Assembly (NCBI RefSeq): GCF_001426505.1
Contig: NZ_LMEV01000017.1
Coordinates: 1,665,292-1,729,291, forward strand
Reading direction: 5' to 3'
Origin: Variovorax sp. Root473
GTDB taxonomy: Bacteria > Pseudomonadota > Gammaproteobacteria > Burkholderiales > Burkholderiaceae_C
Length of the DNA stretch: 64,000 bases
Shown: one piece after another, positions 36,982-45,315 of the stretch
How the letters are laid out: every line of letters starts with the position of its first letter
How positions within the stretch are numbered: the first letter of the stretch is position 1
Position numbers and translations under genes: made by a program
Notes under the pieces: model-generated
The model's database searches: none
What the model saw: the letters and a program-made list of their open reading frames with translations, nothing else
Told to the model about the DNA's origin: nothing

Positions 36982-38535
36982 ATGACGACCACGATCCAGC
37001 AGGCCGACCTGATCGAATCGATCAGCGCCGCGCTCCAGTACATCAGCTACTACCACCCCGCGGACTACATTGCCCACCTGGCCAAGGCCTACGAGCGCGA
37101 GCAGAGTCCCGCCGCCAAGGACGCCATTGCCCAGATCCTGACCAACAGCAAGATGAGCGCCACGGGCCACCGCCCGATCTGCCAGGACACCGGCATCGTC
37201 AACGTGTTCCTCAAGGTGGGCATGGACGTGCGCTGGGGCGGCTTCACCGGCTCGCTGGACGACGCCATCAACGAAGGCGTGCGCCGCGGCTACAACCACC
37301 CCGACAACACCCTGCGCGCCTCGGTCGTGGGCGACCCGCAGTTCGATCGCAAGAACACCAAGGACAACACGCCCGCAGTGATCTTCACCGAGATCGTTCC
37401 GGGCAACACCGTCGAGGTGACGGTCGCGGCCAAGGGCGGCGGCAGCGAGAACAAGAGCAAGCTCGTGATGCTGAACCCCGGCGACAGCGTGGTCGACTGG
37501 GTGCTCAAGACCGTGCCCACCATGGGCGCCGGCTGGTGCCCGCCGGGCATGCTGGGCATCGGCATCGGCGGCACTGCCGAGAAGGCCGCGCTGATGGCCA
37601 AGGAAAGCCTGATGGACGACCTGGACATGCACGAGCTGCAGGCCAAGGCCGCCTCGGGCGCCGAGCTCACCAAGGTCGAGGCGCTGCGCCTCGAACTGTT
37701 CGAGAAGGTCAATGCCCTGGGCATCGGCGCGCAGGGCCTGGGCGGCCTGGCCACCGTGCTCGACGTCAAGATCCAGATGTACCCCACGCACGCGGCCAGC
37801 AAGCCCGTGGCGATGATTCCCAACTGCGCGGCCACGCGCCACGCGCACTTCGTGATGGACGGCAGCGGCCCGGTCTACCTCGATCCGCCGTCGCTGGACC
37901 TGTGGCCCGACGTGAACTGGGCCCCCGACGAAAAGAAGAGCAAGCGCGTCGACCTGAACAAGCTCACGCCCGCCGAAGTGGCCAGCTGGAAGCCCGGCGA
38001 CACGATCCTGCTGAACGGCAAGATGCTCACCGGCCGCGACGCCGCGCACAAGCGCATCCAGGACATGCTGGCCAAGGGCGAGAAGCTGCCGGTCGACTTC
38101 ACCAACCGCGTCATCTACTACGTCGGCCCGGTCGATCCGGTCGGCAACGAAGCCGTGGGCCCGGCCGGCCCGACCACCGCCACGCGCATGGACGGCTTCA
38201 CCGAGATGATGCTGGCCGAAACCGGCCTGATCGCCATGATCGGCAAGGCCGAGCGCGGCCCGGTCGCCATCGAGGCCATCAAGAAGCACAAGAGCGCCTA
38301 CCTCATGGCCGTGGGCGGCGCCGCCTACCTCGTGAGCAAGGCCATCAAGACCGCCAAGGTCGTGGGGTTTGCGGACCTGGGCATGGAAGCCATCTACGAA
38401 TTCGACGTGGTCGACATGCCCGTGACCGTGGCGGTCGATGCCGGCGGCACCAGCGCGCACATCACCGGCCCGGCCGAGTGGCAAAAGCGCATTGCCAGCG
38501 GCGAGTTCAAGACCATTCCGCTGGAAGTCGCTTGA
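36982..38535 (+). CDS. fumA: Fumarase class I (iron-sulfur)
   Basis: Oxygen-sensitive 4Fe-4S fumarate hydratase. 517 residues with N-terminal and C-terminal fumarase domains fused, as in FumA/B. The likely cluster cysteines are C67 (RPICQDTG), C186 (AGWCPPG) and C282 (PNCAATRHAHF). The C-terminal domain has GRDAAHKRIQDML and YYVGPVDP. ATG 36982; an earlier in-frame start is not needed. Its TGA overlaps the murI start as TTGA. A GATAAT -10-like box stands at 36942-36947. Confidence 0.95.
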   Translation: MTTTIQQADLIESISAALQYISYYHPADYIAHLAKAYEREQSPAAKDAIAQILTNSKMSATGHRPICQDTGIVNVFLKVGMDVRWGGFTGSLDDAINEGVRRGYNHPDNTLRASVVGDPQFDRKNTKDNTPAVIFTEIVPGNTVEVTVAAKGGGSENKSKLVMLNPGDSVVDWVLKTVPTMGAGWCPPGMLGIGIGGTAEKAALMAKESLMDDLDMHELQAKAASGAELTKVEALRLELFEKVNALGIGAQGLGGLATVLDVKIQMYPTHAASKPVAMIPNCAATRHAHFVMDGSGPVYLDPPSLDLWPDVNWAPDEKKSKRVDLNKLTPAEVASWKPGDTILLNGKMLTGRDAAHKRIQDMLAKGEKLPVDFTNRVIYYVGPVDPVGNEAVGPAGPTTATRMDGFTEMMLAETGLIAMIGKAERGPVAIEAIKKHKSAYLMAVGGAAYLVSKAIKTAKVVGFADLGMEAIYEFDVVDMPVTVAVDAGGTSAHITGPAEWQKRIASGEFKTIPLEVA

Positions 38536-39344
38536 ACCCGGTCGGCGTGTTCGACAGCGGCGTCGGGGGGCTGAGCACGCTCGCCGCGCTGCAGGCCGAG
38601 CTGCCGACGGAACGCTTCGTCTACTTCGCCGACACCGCGAACGCGCCGTACGGCGAGCGCGGCGACGCCTACGTCATCGCGCACTCGCGCCAGGTGGTCG
38701 AACACCTGCTGCGCGCGCACGACATCAAGGCGCTGGTGGTGGCCTGCAACACGGCCACCACGGCGGCGATCCATGTGCTGCGCGCCGAATTCCCTGCCCT
38801 GCCCATCGTGGGCCTGGAGCCGGCGCTCAAGCCCGCCGTGGCGACGAGCCTTACGGGACACATCGCGGTGCTGGCCACGCGCGGCACGCTGGCCAGCGCC
38901 CGGTACGCGGCCTTGCGCGATTCCTTTGCAGCCTCGGCCACCGTGCGGCCCGTGCCGTGCGACGGCCTGGTGAAGGCCATTGAAGGCTTCGACAACCCCA
39001 CCATCGCCGCGCTGTGCGCCCGCTACATGGCGGAAGCCGGCCCCTTTGGCAATGGCTCGGGCGAGGTCGACACCGTGGTGCTCGGCTGCACGCACTACCC
39101 GCTCGTGAAAGACGAACTGCAGCGCCACGCACCGTCGACGCTGCGCTTCATCGACACCGGCGCGCCGGTCGCGCAACAGACGCGCCGCGTGCTGGCGTCG
39201 CTCGGCCGGCTGGCAGATGACAGCAGCGAAGGCGGGCTGGTGCTTGAGAGCAGCGGCGTCCTGGCGGTGCTCGAAGCAGCCGCCGCGCGCTGGCTTCCCT
39301 CGCGCACGCAAGGCGCCGCGGTGTCTGCGGAAAACGCCGCCTGA
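38532..39344 (+). CDS. murI: Glutamate racemase
   Basis: Supplies D-glutamate for peptidoglycan. About 270 residues with PVGVFDSGVGGLSTL at the start and the two catalytic cysteines C72 (VACNTAT) and C186 (GCTHYPL). No ATG is available before the conserved core; TTG 38532 overlaps the fumA stop as TTGA and is the best start, with GTG 38547 too far in. The coupling to fumA suggests low, fixed expression. Confidence 0.93.
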   Translation: MNPVGVFDSGVGGLSTLAALQAELPTERFVYFADTANAPYGERGDAYVIAHSRQVVEHLLRAHDIKALVVACNTATTAAIHVLRAEFPALPIVGLEPALKPAVATSLTGHIAVLATRGTLASARYAALRDSFAASATVRPVPCDGLVKAIEGFDNPTIAALCARYMAEAGPFGNGSGEVDTVVLGCTHYPLVKDELQRHAPSTLRFIDTGAPVAQQTRRVLASLGRLADDSSEGGLVLESSGVLAVLEAAAARWLPSRTQGAAVSAENAA

Positions 39345-39358
39345 CCTCGCGATTGGCA

Positions 39359-40144
39359 ATGCGTGCCCTTTTCTTCCTGCGTCATGCACTGCTCCTGGGC
39401 CTGGCATCGGCCGCCGGCCTGGGCCATGCCGCCTGCGAAAGCGGGTTGGCCGAGCGCATGCACGCCAAGCTCTATCCGAAGCAGCCGCTAGACGAACGGC
39501 TGGCCGCGTGCAAGGTCTGGCCGGCGTTCCCCGGCCGCAGCATCGTCGTGTTGCCCATGCCGCGCGAGACCACGGACAAGGGCGCCAAGGTCTTCGACCT
39601 CGCGCTGCTGCTGATCCAGCGGCCCGACAACGGCAACACCGACCGCGACACCGTGATCGGGCGGATCTTCGTGCCCGAGGCGCTCGACGAAGACGCCACC
39701 ACCGCGATCCAGGAGATCCGCGTCGACACCTCGCGCTACGTGCTGTCGCCCGACACACGCGCCTTCGGCCTGCGCGTGCGCTATCGCGGCAACAGCCCGA
39801 CCTCGGGCCCGCAGGCCAGCGAGACCGTGCGCCTGTACGTGCAGCGCGGCAACAAGCTGCAGCAGGTGCTGCAGGAGATCGAGCTCGACCACGACAACGG
39901 CGGCTGGGACACCACCTGCACCGGTCATTTCGAGAAGCTGCGCACCATGCTGTCGGTCGCGCGCCCCACGAGCAACGGCTTTGCCGACCTGCAGCTGTCG
40001 CGCACGCTGGTGCAAAGCCGTGCGCAGGAACAGGACGACCAGGGCTGCGTCGAGAAAGCGCTGCCCGCCAAGTTCAACACCGTGACGCTGCGTTACGACG
40101 GCGAGCGCTACAAGGTGCCCAAGTCACTGCAGCAGGTGCCCTGA
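39359..40144 (+). CDS. Exported hypothetical protein
   Basis: 261 residues with a clear signal peptide (FFLRHALLLGLASAAGLGHAACE). The mature part is mixed alpha/beta with four or more cysteines (C in AACKVW, TTCTGHF, DQGCVE) that could form disulfides, and an acidic central region. I recognise no family. It lies 15 bp after murI on the same strand and may be cotranscribed. ATG 39359 is preferred over TTG 39353. Confidence 0.75.
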   Translation: MRALFFLRHALLLGLASAAGLGHAACESGLAERMHAKLYPKQPLDERLAACKVWPAFPGRSIVVLPMPRETTDKGAKVFDLALLLIQRPDNGNTDRDTVIGRIFVPEALDEDATTAIQEIRVDTSRYVLSPDTRAFGLRVRYRGNSPTSGPQASETVRLYVQRGNKLQQVLQEIELDHDNGGWDTTCTGHFEKLRTMLSVARPTSNGFADLQLSRTLVQSRAQEQDDQGCVEKALPAKFNTVTLRYDGERYKVPKSLQQVP

Positions 40145-40159
40145 GGCGCTGGCGCGCCG

Positions 40160-41476
40160 CTATCGCGCAGCAGCCTTGTCCTGCAGCGCGGCTTTGCGGC
40201 CGCGCTGCATGTCGGTCGGCAGCAGCAGCAACAACCCGCCGATGAACAGCACCGCCGTCGAGAGGATTGCAATGCGCTGGTTGCCGCCCGTGGCCCAAGT
40301 GATCGCACCGAAGCTCAACGGGCCGATGATGCTGGCCAGGCGCGTGGCGAAGGTCCAGAGGCCGAAGAACTCGGCCAGCTGCTGCGGCGGCGCGAGGTAG
40401 CCCGTCATCGCGCGCCCGGCCGACTGGCTCGAGCCCATCGCCAGCCCCGCAATGGCGGCGGCCCACCAGAAGCCGCCCTTGGTCGTCACCCATGCGGCGA
40501 TCACGCACACCGCAATCCACGCCAGCAACGTGGCAGCCAGCGACAGCTTGTGGCCGACGCGGTCCTGCACATAACCGAAGCCGAAGGCCCCGAGCGCGGC
40601 CGCCAGGTTGAGCACGAAGATCAGCACCATCGTCTCGCTCGCGACGAAGCCGATCACCTGCTCCGCATAGATCGCCGCCAGCGTGATCGCCACCGCGACG
40701 CCGCCCTGGTAGCAGACGGTGCAGGCCAGCAGCCACATGAAGTCGCGGTAGGCGCGGGCCTGCAGGAATGTGGCACGCAGCTGCTTCCAGGCGCTGTCTT
40801 GGCCACGGCTGGCCTGCGGCACGGCACGCTCAGGCAACAGTACGAACGTCGCGCAGGCGGCCACGCCGTAGATCGCCGCCGTGATCAGCATCGTGACCGG
40901 CACGAAGTGCGCCGCTGGCAACCCGCGCGCCTGCGACCAGAGCACATAGGCCAGGCAGAGCCCCAGCGCCAGCATGCCGCCGACATAACCGAAGGCCCAG
41001 CCCCAGCCGCTCACCTTGCCCATGCCTTCAGCCGTCGCGAGTTCGGGCAGGAAGGCGCCCGTCAGCGACTCGCCGTAGGAATAGAACGCGTTGGAAACGA
41101 TCACCAGCACCATGGCGAGCGCGACGCCCATCGCACCGCCCGCAAAACTGGGCGTGAGCGCCAGTGCCGCGGTGGCGAGCACGCAGCCCGTCGTTGTCAT
41201 CATCAGCACGCGCTTCTTGGCCGCGCGCAGGTCGGCCCAGGCGCCGATGGCGGGCATCGTGAACATCACGATGGCATACGAGGTACTGAGGGCCGCGGTC
41301 CACGCGAAGGTGGCCCACGGTGCGCCCTTGGCGATGCCACCGACGAAATACGCGGCGAACACCGCCGTGATCACGACCGTGGTGTAGCCCGAGTTCGCGA
41401 AGTCGTACATCGCCCACCCAAACACCTCGCGCTTGCGCACGCCAGGGCGCAACGCGGAGGCTGGGAACAGGGCCAT
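40160..41476 (-). CDS. MFS transporter, UMF1 type
   Basis: 438 residues with about 12 helices. It opens with REVFGWAMYDFANSGYTTVVITAVFAAYFV, the signature of the UMF1/Atg22-like branch of the major facilitator superfamily, followed by SYAIVMFTMPAIGAWADLRAAKKRVLM (the loop 2-3 motif) and GSSQSAGRAMTGYLAPPQQLAEFFGLW. Members are proposed to export amino acids or small metabolites; the substrate is not known. ATG 41476. Convergent with the exported protein gene. Confidence 0.88.
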   Translation of the reverse strand: MALFPASALRPGVRKREVFGWAMYDFANSGYTTVVITAVFAAYFVGGIAKGAPWATFAWTAALSTSYAIVMFTMPAIGAWADLRAAKKRVLMMTTTGCVLATAALALTPSFAGGAMGVALAMVLVIVSNAFYSYGESLTGAFLPELATAEGMGKVSGWGWAFGYVGGMLALGLCLAYVLWSQARGLPAAHFVPVTMLITAAIYGVAACATFVLLPERAVPQASRGQDSAWKQLRATFLQARAYRDFMWLLACTVCYQGGVAVAITLAAIYAEQVIGFVASETMVLIFVLNLAAALGAFGFGYVQDRVGHKLSLAATLLAWIAVCVIAAWVTTKGGFWWAAAIAGLAMGSSQSAGRAMTGYLAPPQQLAEFFGLWTFATRLASIIGPLSFGAITWATGGNQRIAILSTAVLFIGGLLLLLPTDMQRGRKAALQDKAAAR

Positions 41477-41507
41477 GCGGCCTGGCGCCGGGCGGAAAGC
41501 CGAAGGG

Positions 41508-42146
41508 TCAGTGCAGGTGGCGCGGACGGCGGCCACCACCGTGACCACCACCACTGCCGCCGCCCGCGCCACCGGCACCGCGCGGGCGCTTGCCGATTTC
41601 GAGCGAGTTCACGAGCGCGTCGAAACGGTCGCTGAAGAGGCGATCAATCTCGGCGACCACGCCACCCAGCTCGGCGCCGTCGAAGTGGCGTTCCATGAGG
41701 TTGACCACGTCTTCGACCAAGAGGTCGCGCTGCACCTGCATGATCGCCGCCGGGTTGGGGCCCACGAACAGCATCATGAAGTCGTCGCGCGACTCTTCGT
41801 CGGGGTCGCCCTCTTCTTCATCGAAATCGGTGTCGTAGAAGGTGACTTCAATGGCAGCGCCGCGCTCGGAGAGTTCGTTCAGCGCCATGCACATTTCGTC
41901 GAGCGCCTGGCGGAAGTCTTCGTCGCCCGGCACGGTCCAGCAGATCTGCAGCGTGTGATCCTTTTGCTCGAAGCGGATGCCGGGTTCTTCTTCGTAGGTG
42001 CTGGTGGCACCATCGGCCAGCGATTTGGCGCCCGCGTATTTCCAGAGCGGCTTCAGCGCCTCCTGGATTTGCTCGAAGCTCGTGTCCGCGCGCAGCGGCA
42101 CGTCGCCGTGCACATGGATCTCAAATGGAGCGTTGTAGCGAGGCAT
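41508..42146 (-). CDS. Conserved Burkholderiales hypothetical protein (DUF6806-like)
   Basis: 212 residues from ATG 42146: MPRYNAPFEIHVHGDVPLRADTSFEQIQEALKPLWKYAGAKSL, then an acidic central part (DTDFDEEEGDPDEESRDDF), a helical stretch and a flexible Gly/His/Arg tail (GGAGGGSGGGHGGGRRPRHLH). The tail could bind metal or nucleic acid. The family name is from memory. It is the last chromosomal gene before the tRNA-Leu remnant. Confidence 0.75.
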   Translation of the reverse strand: MPRYNAPFEIHVHGDVPLRADTSFEQIQEALKPLWKYAGAKSLADGATSTYEEEPGIRFEQKDHTLQICWTVPGDEDFRQALDEMCMALNELSERGAAIEVTFYDTDFDEEEGDPDEESRDDFMMLFVGPNPAAIMQVQRDLLVEDVVNLMERHFDGAELGGVVAEIDRLFSDRFDALVNSLEIGKRPRGAGGAGGGSGGGHGGGRRPRHLH

Positions 42147-42169
42147 CAAATACTCCCTTGTAAATATGG

Positions 42170-42229
42170 TGGTACCCGGAACGGGGGTCGAACCCGTATG
42201 CCCCGATTAAGGAAGCGGCGGATTTTAAG
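42170..42229 (-). tRNA. tRNA-Leu(UAA) 3' half, ICE attachment-site remnant
   Basis: Read on the minus strand: anticodon loop CTTAAAA (UAA), 3' anticodon stem TCCGC, long variable arm, T arm ACGGG-TTCGACC-CCCGT, 3' acceptor strand TCCGGGT, discriminator A and encoded CCA (42170-42172). No 5' partner exists: the sequence upstream of the loop (TCAGG) cannot pair with TCCGC, and no ACCCGGA follows. The gene is thus cut at the anticodon loop, the classic subclass of tRNA integration sites. The reconstituted full tRNA is expected at the other ICE end, outside the window. Confidence 0.85.
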
Positions 42230-42371
42230 CCTGAGCATGGCATCCGCACCGGACTAAGGATGGGCTTGGATGAGGCTTGCTGCAGCAGGTTTTCCCCGAG
42301 GCCAGTGCCTTCGATCATATCCCGGTGCGCGATGCAAACCGCCCCGGTTCCCCTCCGCCTGGCTCCTAGCC

Positions 42372-42393
42372 GGCCCCTGGAATCGGGGCCTTT
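42372..42393 (+). promoter_or_regulatory. Hairpin just before the integrase ribosome site
   Basis: GGCCCC / GGGGCC stem (42372-42377, 42385-42390), 7-nt loop, then TTT. It ends 3 nt before the AGGAGC ribosome site of the integrase, so it could attenuate or hide translation of int. Function is inferred. Confidence 0.4.
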
Positions 42394-42405
42394 CAGGAGC
42401 ACCTC

Positions 42406-43605
42406 ATGGCGAAGGTCAAACTCACCAAGTCCGTCGTTGACACATCGCAGGCTCAAACCTGCGACGTGGAACTCCGGGATACGCTCGTTCCGGGCTTCTT
42501 GTGCAAGATTACACCAACGGGCCGCAAGGTCTTCATGGTTCAGTACCGCACGAACTCCGGCGTGCGGCGCAAGCCGGCAATCGGCCAGTTCGGCGAACTG
42601 ACGGTCGAACAGGCGCGATTGCTTGCGCAAGACTGGCTGGCCGAAGTCCGGCGCGGGGGCGATCCCGGACTCGACAAGGCCGAATCCCGCAAGGCGCCGA
42701 CGGTCAAGGAGCTGTGCGGCCGGTTCATGGACGACCACTCCAAGCCGCACAACAAGCCCAGCACACAGGCCGGCTACCAGTACCAGATCGACAGCTTCGT
42801 CATCCCGGCCTTCGGCAGCAAGAAGGTTCACGAGGTCACACGCCACGACATCACCGCGCTGATGAAGCGCATGGAGAAGTCGCCCACCCAGGCTAACCGG
42901 GTGCTGTCGCTCGTCCGCAAGATGTTCAACCTGGCCGAGCTGTGGGGCTACCGGCCCGATGGCTCCAACCCGTGCCGCCACGTCCCCAAGTACCCGGAAA
43001 AGGGTTCGACCCGGCTCATCACCGACGACCAGATGACCAAGCTGTTCACCTATCTGGAGAAGGCCGAGGCCGAAGGCTTGGAGCATCCCACCCACCTGCT
43101 GGCAGTCCGGCTGCAATTCGAGTTCGCCGCACGCATGTCGGAAGTCCTGCTCTTGCAGTGGGATTGGCTCGACCTACCCAACGGCCGGGTGGTCTGGCCG
43201 GACAGCAAGACCGGCGATATGTCCAAGCCCTTGAGTGAGGAAGCCCGCCGGCGGCTGACCAATGCTCCTCGCTACGGCGATTCGCCCTATGTCTGCCCGG
43301 CGATCCTCGACCACAGCAAGCCCCTCAGCACCCACACCTACTATCAGGCGTGGCGGCGCATCCTTGACCGTGCCGGTGTGCCGAAGGTCGGCACTCACGG
43401 TATCCGCCACCGCTCGGCGACCGACATTGCCAATTCGGGCGTTCCCCTAAAGGTCGGCATGGCGCTGACAGCGCACAAGACCGCGGCGATGTTCATGCGC
43501 TACGTCCATACCGAGGACGATCCGGTGCGGCAAGCGGCCGAACTAGTGGCGGCCCGGCGCAAGACGATCACGGGTGCGCAACGCCAGGCGGAGGTCGAAG
43601 CATGA
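42406..43605 (+). CDS. int: Tyrosine site-specific integrase of the ICE
   Basis: 399 residues. N-terminal arm-binding domain (DUF4102-like: RDTLVPGFLCKITPTGRKVFMVQYRT, GQFGELTVEQARLLAQDWL), SAM-like core-binding domain (residues ~97-195) and a complete catalytic domain: R243 (ARMSE), K268 (DSKTG), H331-x-x-R334 (HGIRHR), H357 and nucleophile Y366 (MRYVH). It lies 176 bp from the tRNA-Leu remnant and reads into the element. It should cut the anticodon-loop core of tRNA-Leu. ATG 42406 has AGGAGC upstream. Confidence 0.95.
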   Translation: MAKVKLTKSVVDTSQAQTCDVELRDTLVPGFLCKITPTGRKVFMVQYRTNSGVRRKPAIGQFGELTVEQARLLAQDWLAEVRRGGDPGLDKAESRKAPTVKELCGRFMDDHSKPHNKPSTQAGYQYQIDSFVIPAFGSKKVHEVTRHDITALMKRMEKSPTQANRVLSLVRKMFNLAELWGYRPDGSNPCRHVPKYPEKGSTRLITDDQMTKLFTYLEKAEAEGLEHPTHLLAVRLQFEFAARMSEVLLLQWDWLDLPNGRVVWPDSKTGDMSKPLSEEARRRLTNAPRYGDSPYVCPAILDHSKPLSTHTYYQAWRRILDRAGVPKVGTHGIRHRSATDIANSGVPLKVGMALTAHKTAAMFMRYVHTEDDPVRQAAELVAARRKTITGAQRQAEVEA

Positions 43606-43627
43606 GAAGGAGGCCCACCCGGGAAAT

Positions 43628-43644
43628 CCGAGACAGTGTCTCGG
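43628..43644. promoter_or_regulatory. Perfect palindrome after int
   Basis: CCGAGACA-G-TGTCTCGG, an 8-bp perfect inverted repeat 23 bp past the integrase stop. It has no T tract, so an operator or recombination-factor site is as likely as a terminator. Confidence 0.45.
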
Positions 43645-43683
43645 AAATGTGGACGCGGGCTCGCCCCTTCTCCTTGACTTCCA

Positions 43684-43699
43684 TTCGTCTATAAACGAA
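43684..43699 (+). promoter_or_regulatory. Putative operator of the toxin-antitoxin pair
   Basis: TTCGT-N6-ACGAA inverted repeat 8 bp before the toxin ATG, inside the only AT-rich stretch of the spacer (CTATAAACGAAAATAAC). TTGACT at 43672-43677 is a possible -35. Type II antitoxins usually repress at such sites. Confidence 0.5.
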
Positions 43700-43706
43700 A
43701 ATAACA

Positions 43707-44036
43707 ATGTACCGAATCGAGCACTACCTCTCGGCCGACGTACAGAAGGATCTCTACACCGACTGGCTGCGGCGCTTGCGTGATGCACAAGCCAAGGTGG
43801 CGGTCATCCGCCGCGTGGCCCGTATCGAGCAAGGCAACTTCGGCGACCACAAGTTTTGCCGAGATGGCGTGTGGGAGCTGCGCATCGACGCGGGGCCTGG
43901 CTATCGGGTTTATTACGGCCTAGCGGGGCAACGGTTGGTGCTGCTGCTGTGTGGTGGCGACAAGCGCACCCAGGATGCGGACATTGACCGGGCGGTGGGC
44001 TATTGGCAGGACTGGCAACGGAGAATCGACGAATGA
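43707..44036 (+). CDS. RelE/HigB-like toxin (HI1419-type addiction killer)
   Basis: 109 residues, RelE/ParE superfamily: MYRIEHYLSADVQKDLYTDWLRRLRDAQAKVAVIRRVARIEQGNFGDHKFCRDGVWELRIDAGPGYRVYYGL, with the basic RIDAGPGYRVYY core and LLLCGGDKRTQDADIDRA near the end. Family members cleave mRNA on the ribosome. The stop overlaps the antitoxin ATG. Toxin-first order is the higBA-like layout. It probably stabilises the ICE. Confidence 0.9.
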   Translation: MYRIEHYLSADVQKDLYTDWLRRLRDAQAKVAVIRRVARIEQGNFGDHKFCRDGVWELRIDAGPGYRVYYGLAGQRLVLLLCGGDKRTQDADIDRAVGYWQDWQRRIDE

Positions 44037-44350
44037 GAGGCAAATCCCATGACGAGGCGATGGCCGAGCTGTACCGCAACGATCCGGCGCTCGCACTTGA
44101 AGTCATCAACAACATCCTGGCCGATGGCGACCAAGCCGAACTGATGACCGTGCTGCGCCAGCTTGCGCAGACAGTCGGCGGCGTGCAGGCGGTGGCCGAA
44201 CAGGCTCACCTTAACCCGACGCAGCTTTACCGCACGTTGTCGCCGAAGGGCAATCCCGCCCTGAACAGCTTGACCGCCATCCTCAAGACGATGGGCCTAC
44301 GCTTGGCTGTGCAGCCGCTGGCTTCTGCGCCCTCGGCGCACGCGGCTTGA
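44033..44350 (+). CDS. HigA-like antitoxin (HI1420-type addiction antidote)
   Basis: 105 residues starting MRGKSHDEAMAELYRNDPALALEVINNIL. An HTH follows in LRQLAQTVGGVQAVAEQAHLNPTQLYRTLSPKGNPALNSLTAILKTMGLRLAV, the pattern of the addiction module antidote family (truncated Cro/CI-type HTH). ATGA overlap with the toxin. It should neutralise the toxin and repress the pair through the TTCGT-N6-ACGAA site. Confidence 0.9.
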   Translation: MRGKSHDEAMAELYRNDPALALEVINNILADGDQAELMTVLRQLAQTVGGVQAVAEQAHLNPTQLYRTLSPKGNPALNSLTAILKTMGLRLAVQPLASAPSAHAA

Positions 44351-44356
44351 TGTTCG

Positions 44357-45298
44357 ATGCCTATGGCAAGCATCGTTCATCCGATTCACTTTGAAGACTA
44401 CAGCGGCGTTCAATTTGAGCGCCTTGCTTTTGCTTATCACGTTCGTACCGGCTGGCGCGACCTGATCTGGCACGGCCAATCGGGTAGCGACCAGGGACGA
44501 GACATCTTCGGAATCGAGGAGTTTGACGATCGACCTTCGCGCAAGACGATTATCCAGTGCGCTAATCGTGACATGCTGACCCTGGCGAAAGCCCGAACCG
44601 ATATGGAGAAGGCTGTCGAGGCTACTGGCGGTACGCCAGATGCTTTCAAATTCATCTGTCGTGGTGCAGTCTCTGACGCCAGCAGAACACGGATCAGCGA
44701 TAGCGCTGCTGCACTTGGCGTAGCGCATGTGACGATCTGGTCGAGCGTCGAGTTCGAGGAGAACCTGCGTTTGCGTGGCGAATACCTCTTGCACCGCTTC
44801 GTCCAGGGAGTCGAGTTCCCCGAAGCCGAAGCTGAGATCCGAAAATTCGTTGATGACTTCCCTGGCTTATCCGACGCCGAGGCGCTGGGTTTGATGGCTG
44901 CCGTATTCGACCGGCCTGCTTTTCGCACACCTTTTCAACAGGAAAGTTCGCTACCCGCCTTCCAGCAAGCTGTTGAGGACACCATTCGAGCACTCAACAC
45001 CGGAGCGTGGAGAACACGTGAAGGCACCGAAATTCGGCGCATTCCATCGATCCATCACATCAGAGATCAGCGTGTTCGCAAGGTGCTGGCCCAGGTTGTG
45101 CGTCAAGTCGATGAACTGCGCCGCATCTTCGTCTCTCGCCTCCGAGAAGGCGAGATCCGGCATTGTGAATGCGGCAAGGCGGACTGCCCCACCTACATGC
45201 TCAGTTCTCGTGTAGCGGACGAACTGGATTGCGCCCGTGACCGCATCCTCGCTACCTTTCGCTCGGTGCATGCACCGTTCGATGTTGTCGTCCGCTAA
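44357..45298 (+). CDS. Mrr/restriction-endonuclease-like protein with degenerate core
   Basis: 313 residues. The N-terminal ~130 residues look like the PD-(D/E)xK fold of Mrr-type nucleases: QFERLAF (E21), GSDQGRDIFG (D49) and IIQCAN at 65-70. The canonical lysine of the QxK motif is missing (QCAN), so activity is uncertain. The rest is helical, with a small cysteine cluster HCECGKADCP (C270, C272, C277). No domain for methyl recognition is obvious. It follows the antitoxin by 6 bp and the next gene by 17 bp. Possible role: type IV restriction or abortive defence, inferred. GC content is visibly lower than the flanks. Confidence 0.6.
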   Translation: MPMASIVHPIHFEDYSGVQFERLAFAYHVRTGWRDLIWHGQSGSDQGRDIFGIEEFDDRPSRKTIIQCANRDMLTLAKARTDMEKAVEATGGTPDAFKFICRGAVSDASRTRISDSAAALGVAHVTIWSSVEFEENLRLRGEYLLHRFVQGVEFPEAEAEIRKFVDDFPGLSDAEALGLMAAVFDRPAFRTPFQQESSLPAFQQAVEDTIRALNTGAWRTREGTEIRRIPSIHHIRDQRVRKVLAQVVRQVDELRRIFVSRLREGEIRHCECGKADCPTYMLSSRVADELDCARDRILATFRSVHAPFDVVVR

Positions 45299-45315
45299 AC
45301 GCGGAGAGGTCGGCA

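Noticed and set aside
42170..42260. Intact tRNA-Leu
   Set aside because: The 5' acceptor, D arm and 5' anticodon stem are missing; TCAGG before the loop cannot pair with TCCGC.
43747..44115. Minus-strand small frames within the toxin-antitoxin region
   Set aside because: They are antisense to the well-supported HigB/HigA-like pair and show no conserved motif.
44357..45298. Active Mrr type IV restriction enzyme
   Set aside because: The QxK lysine is absent (QCAN) and no modified-base recognition domain is seen, so only a degenerate Mrr-like fold is claimed.
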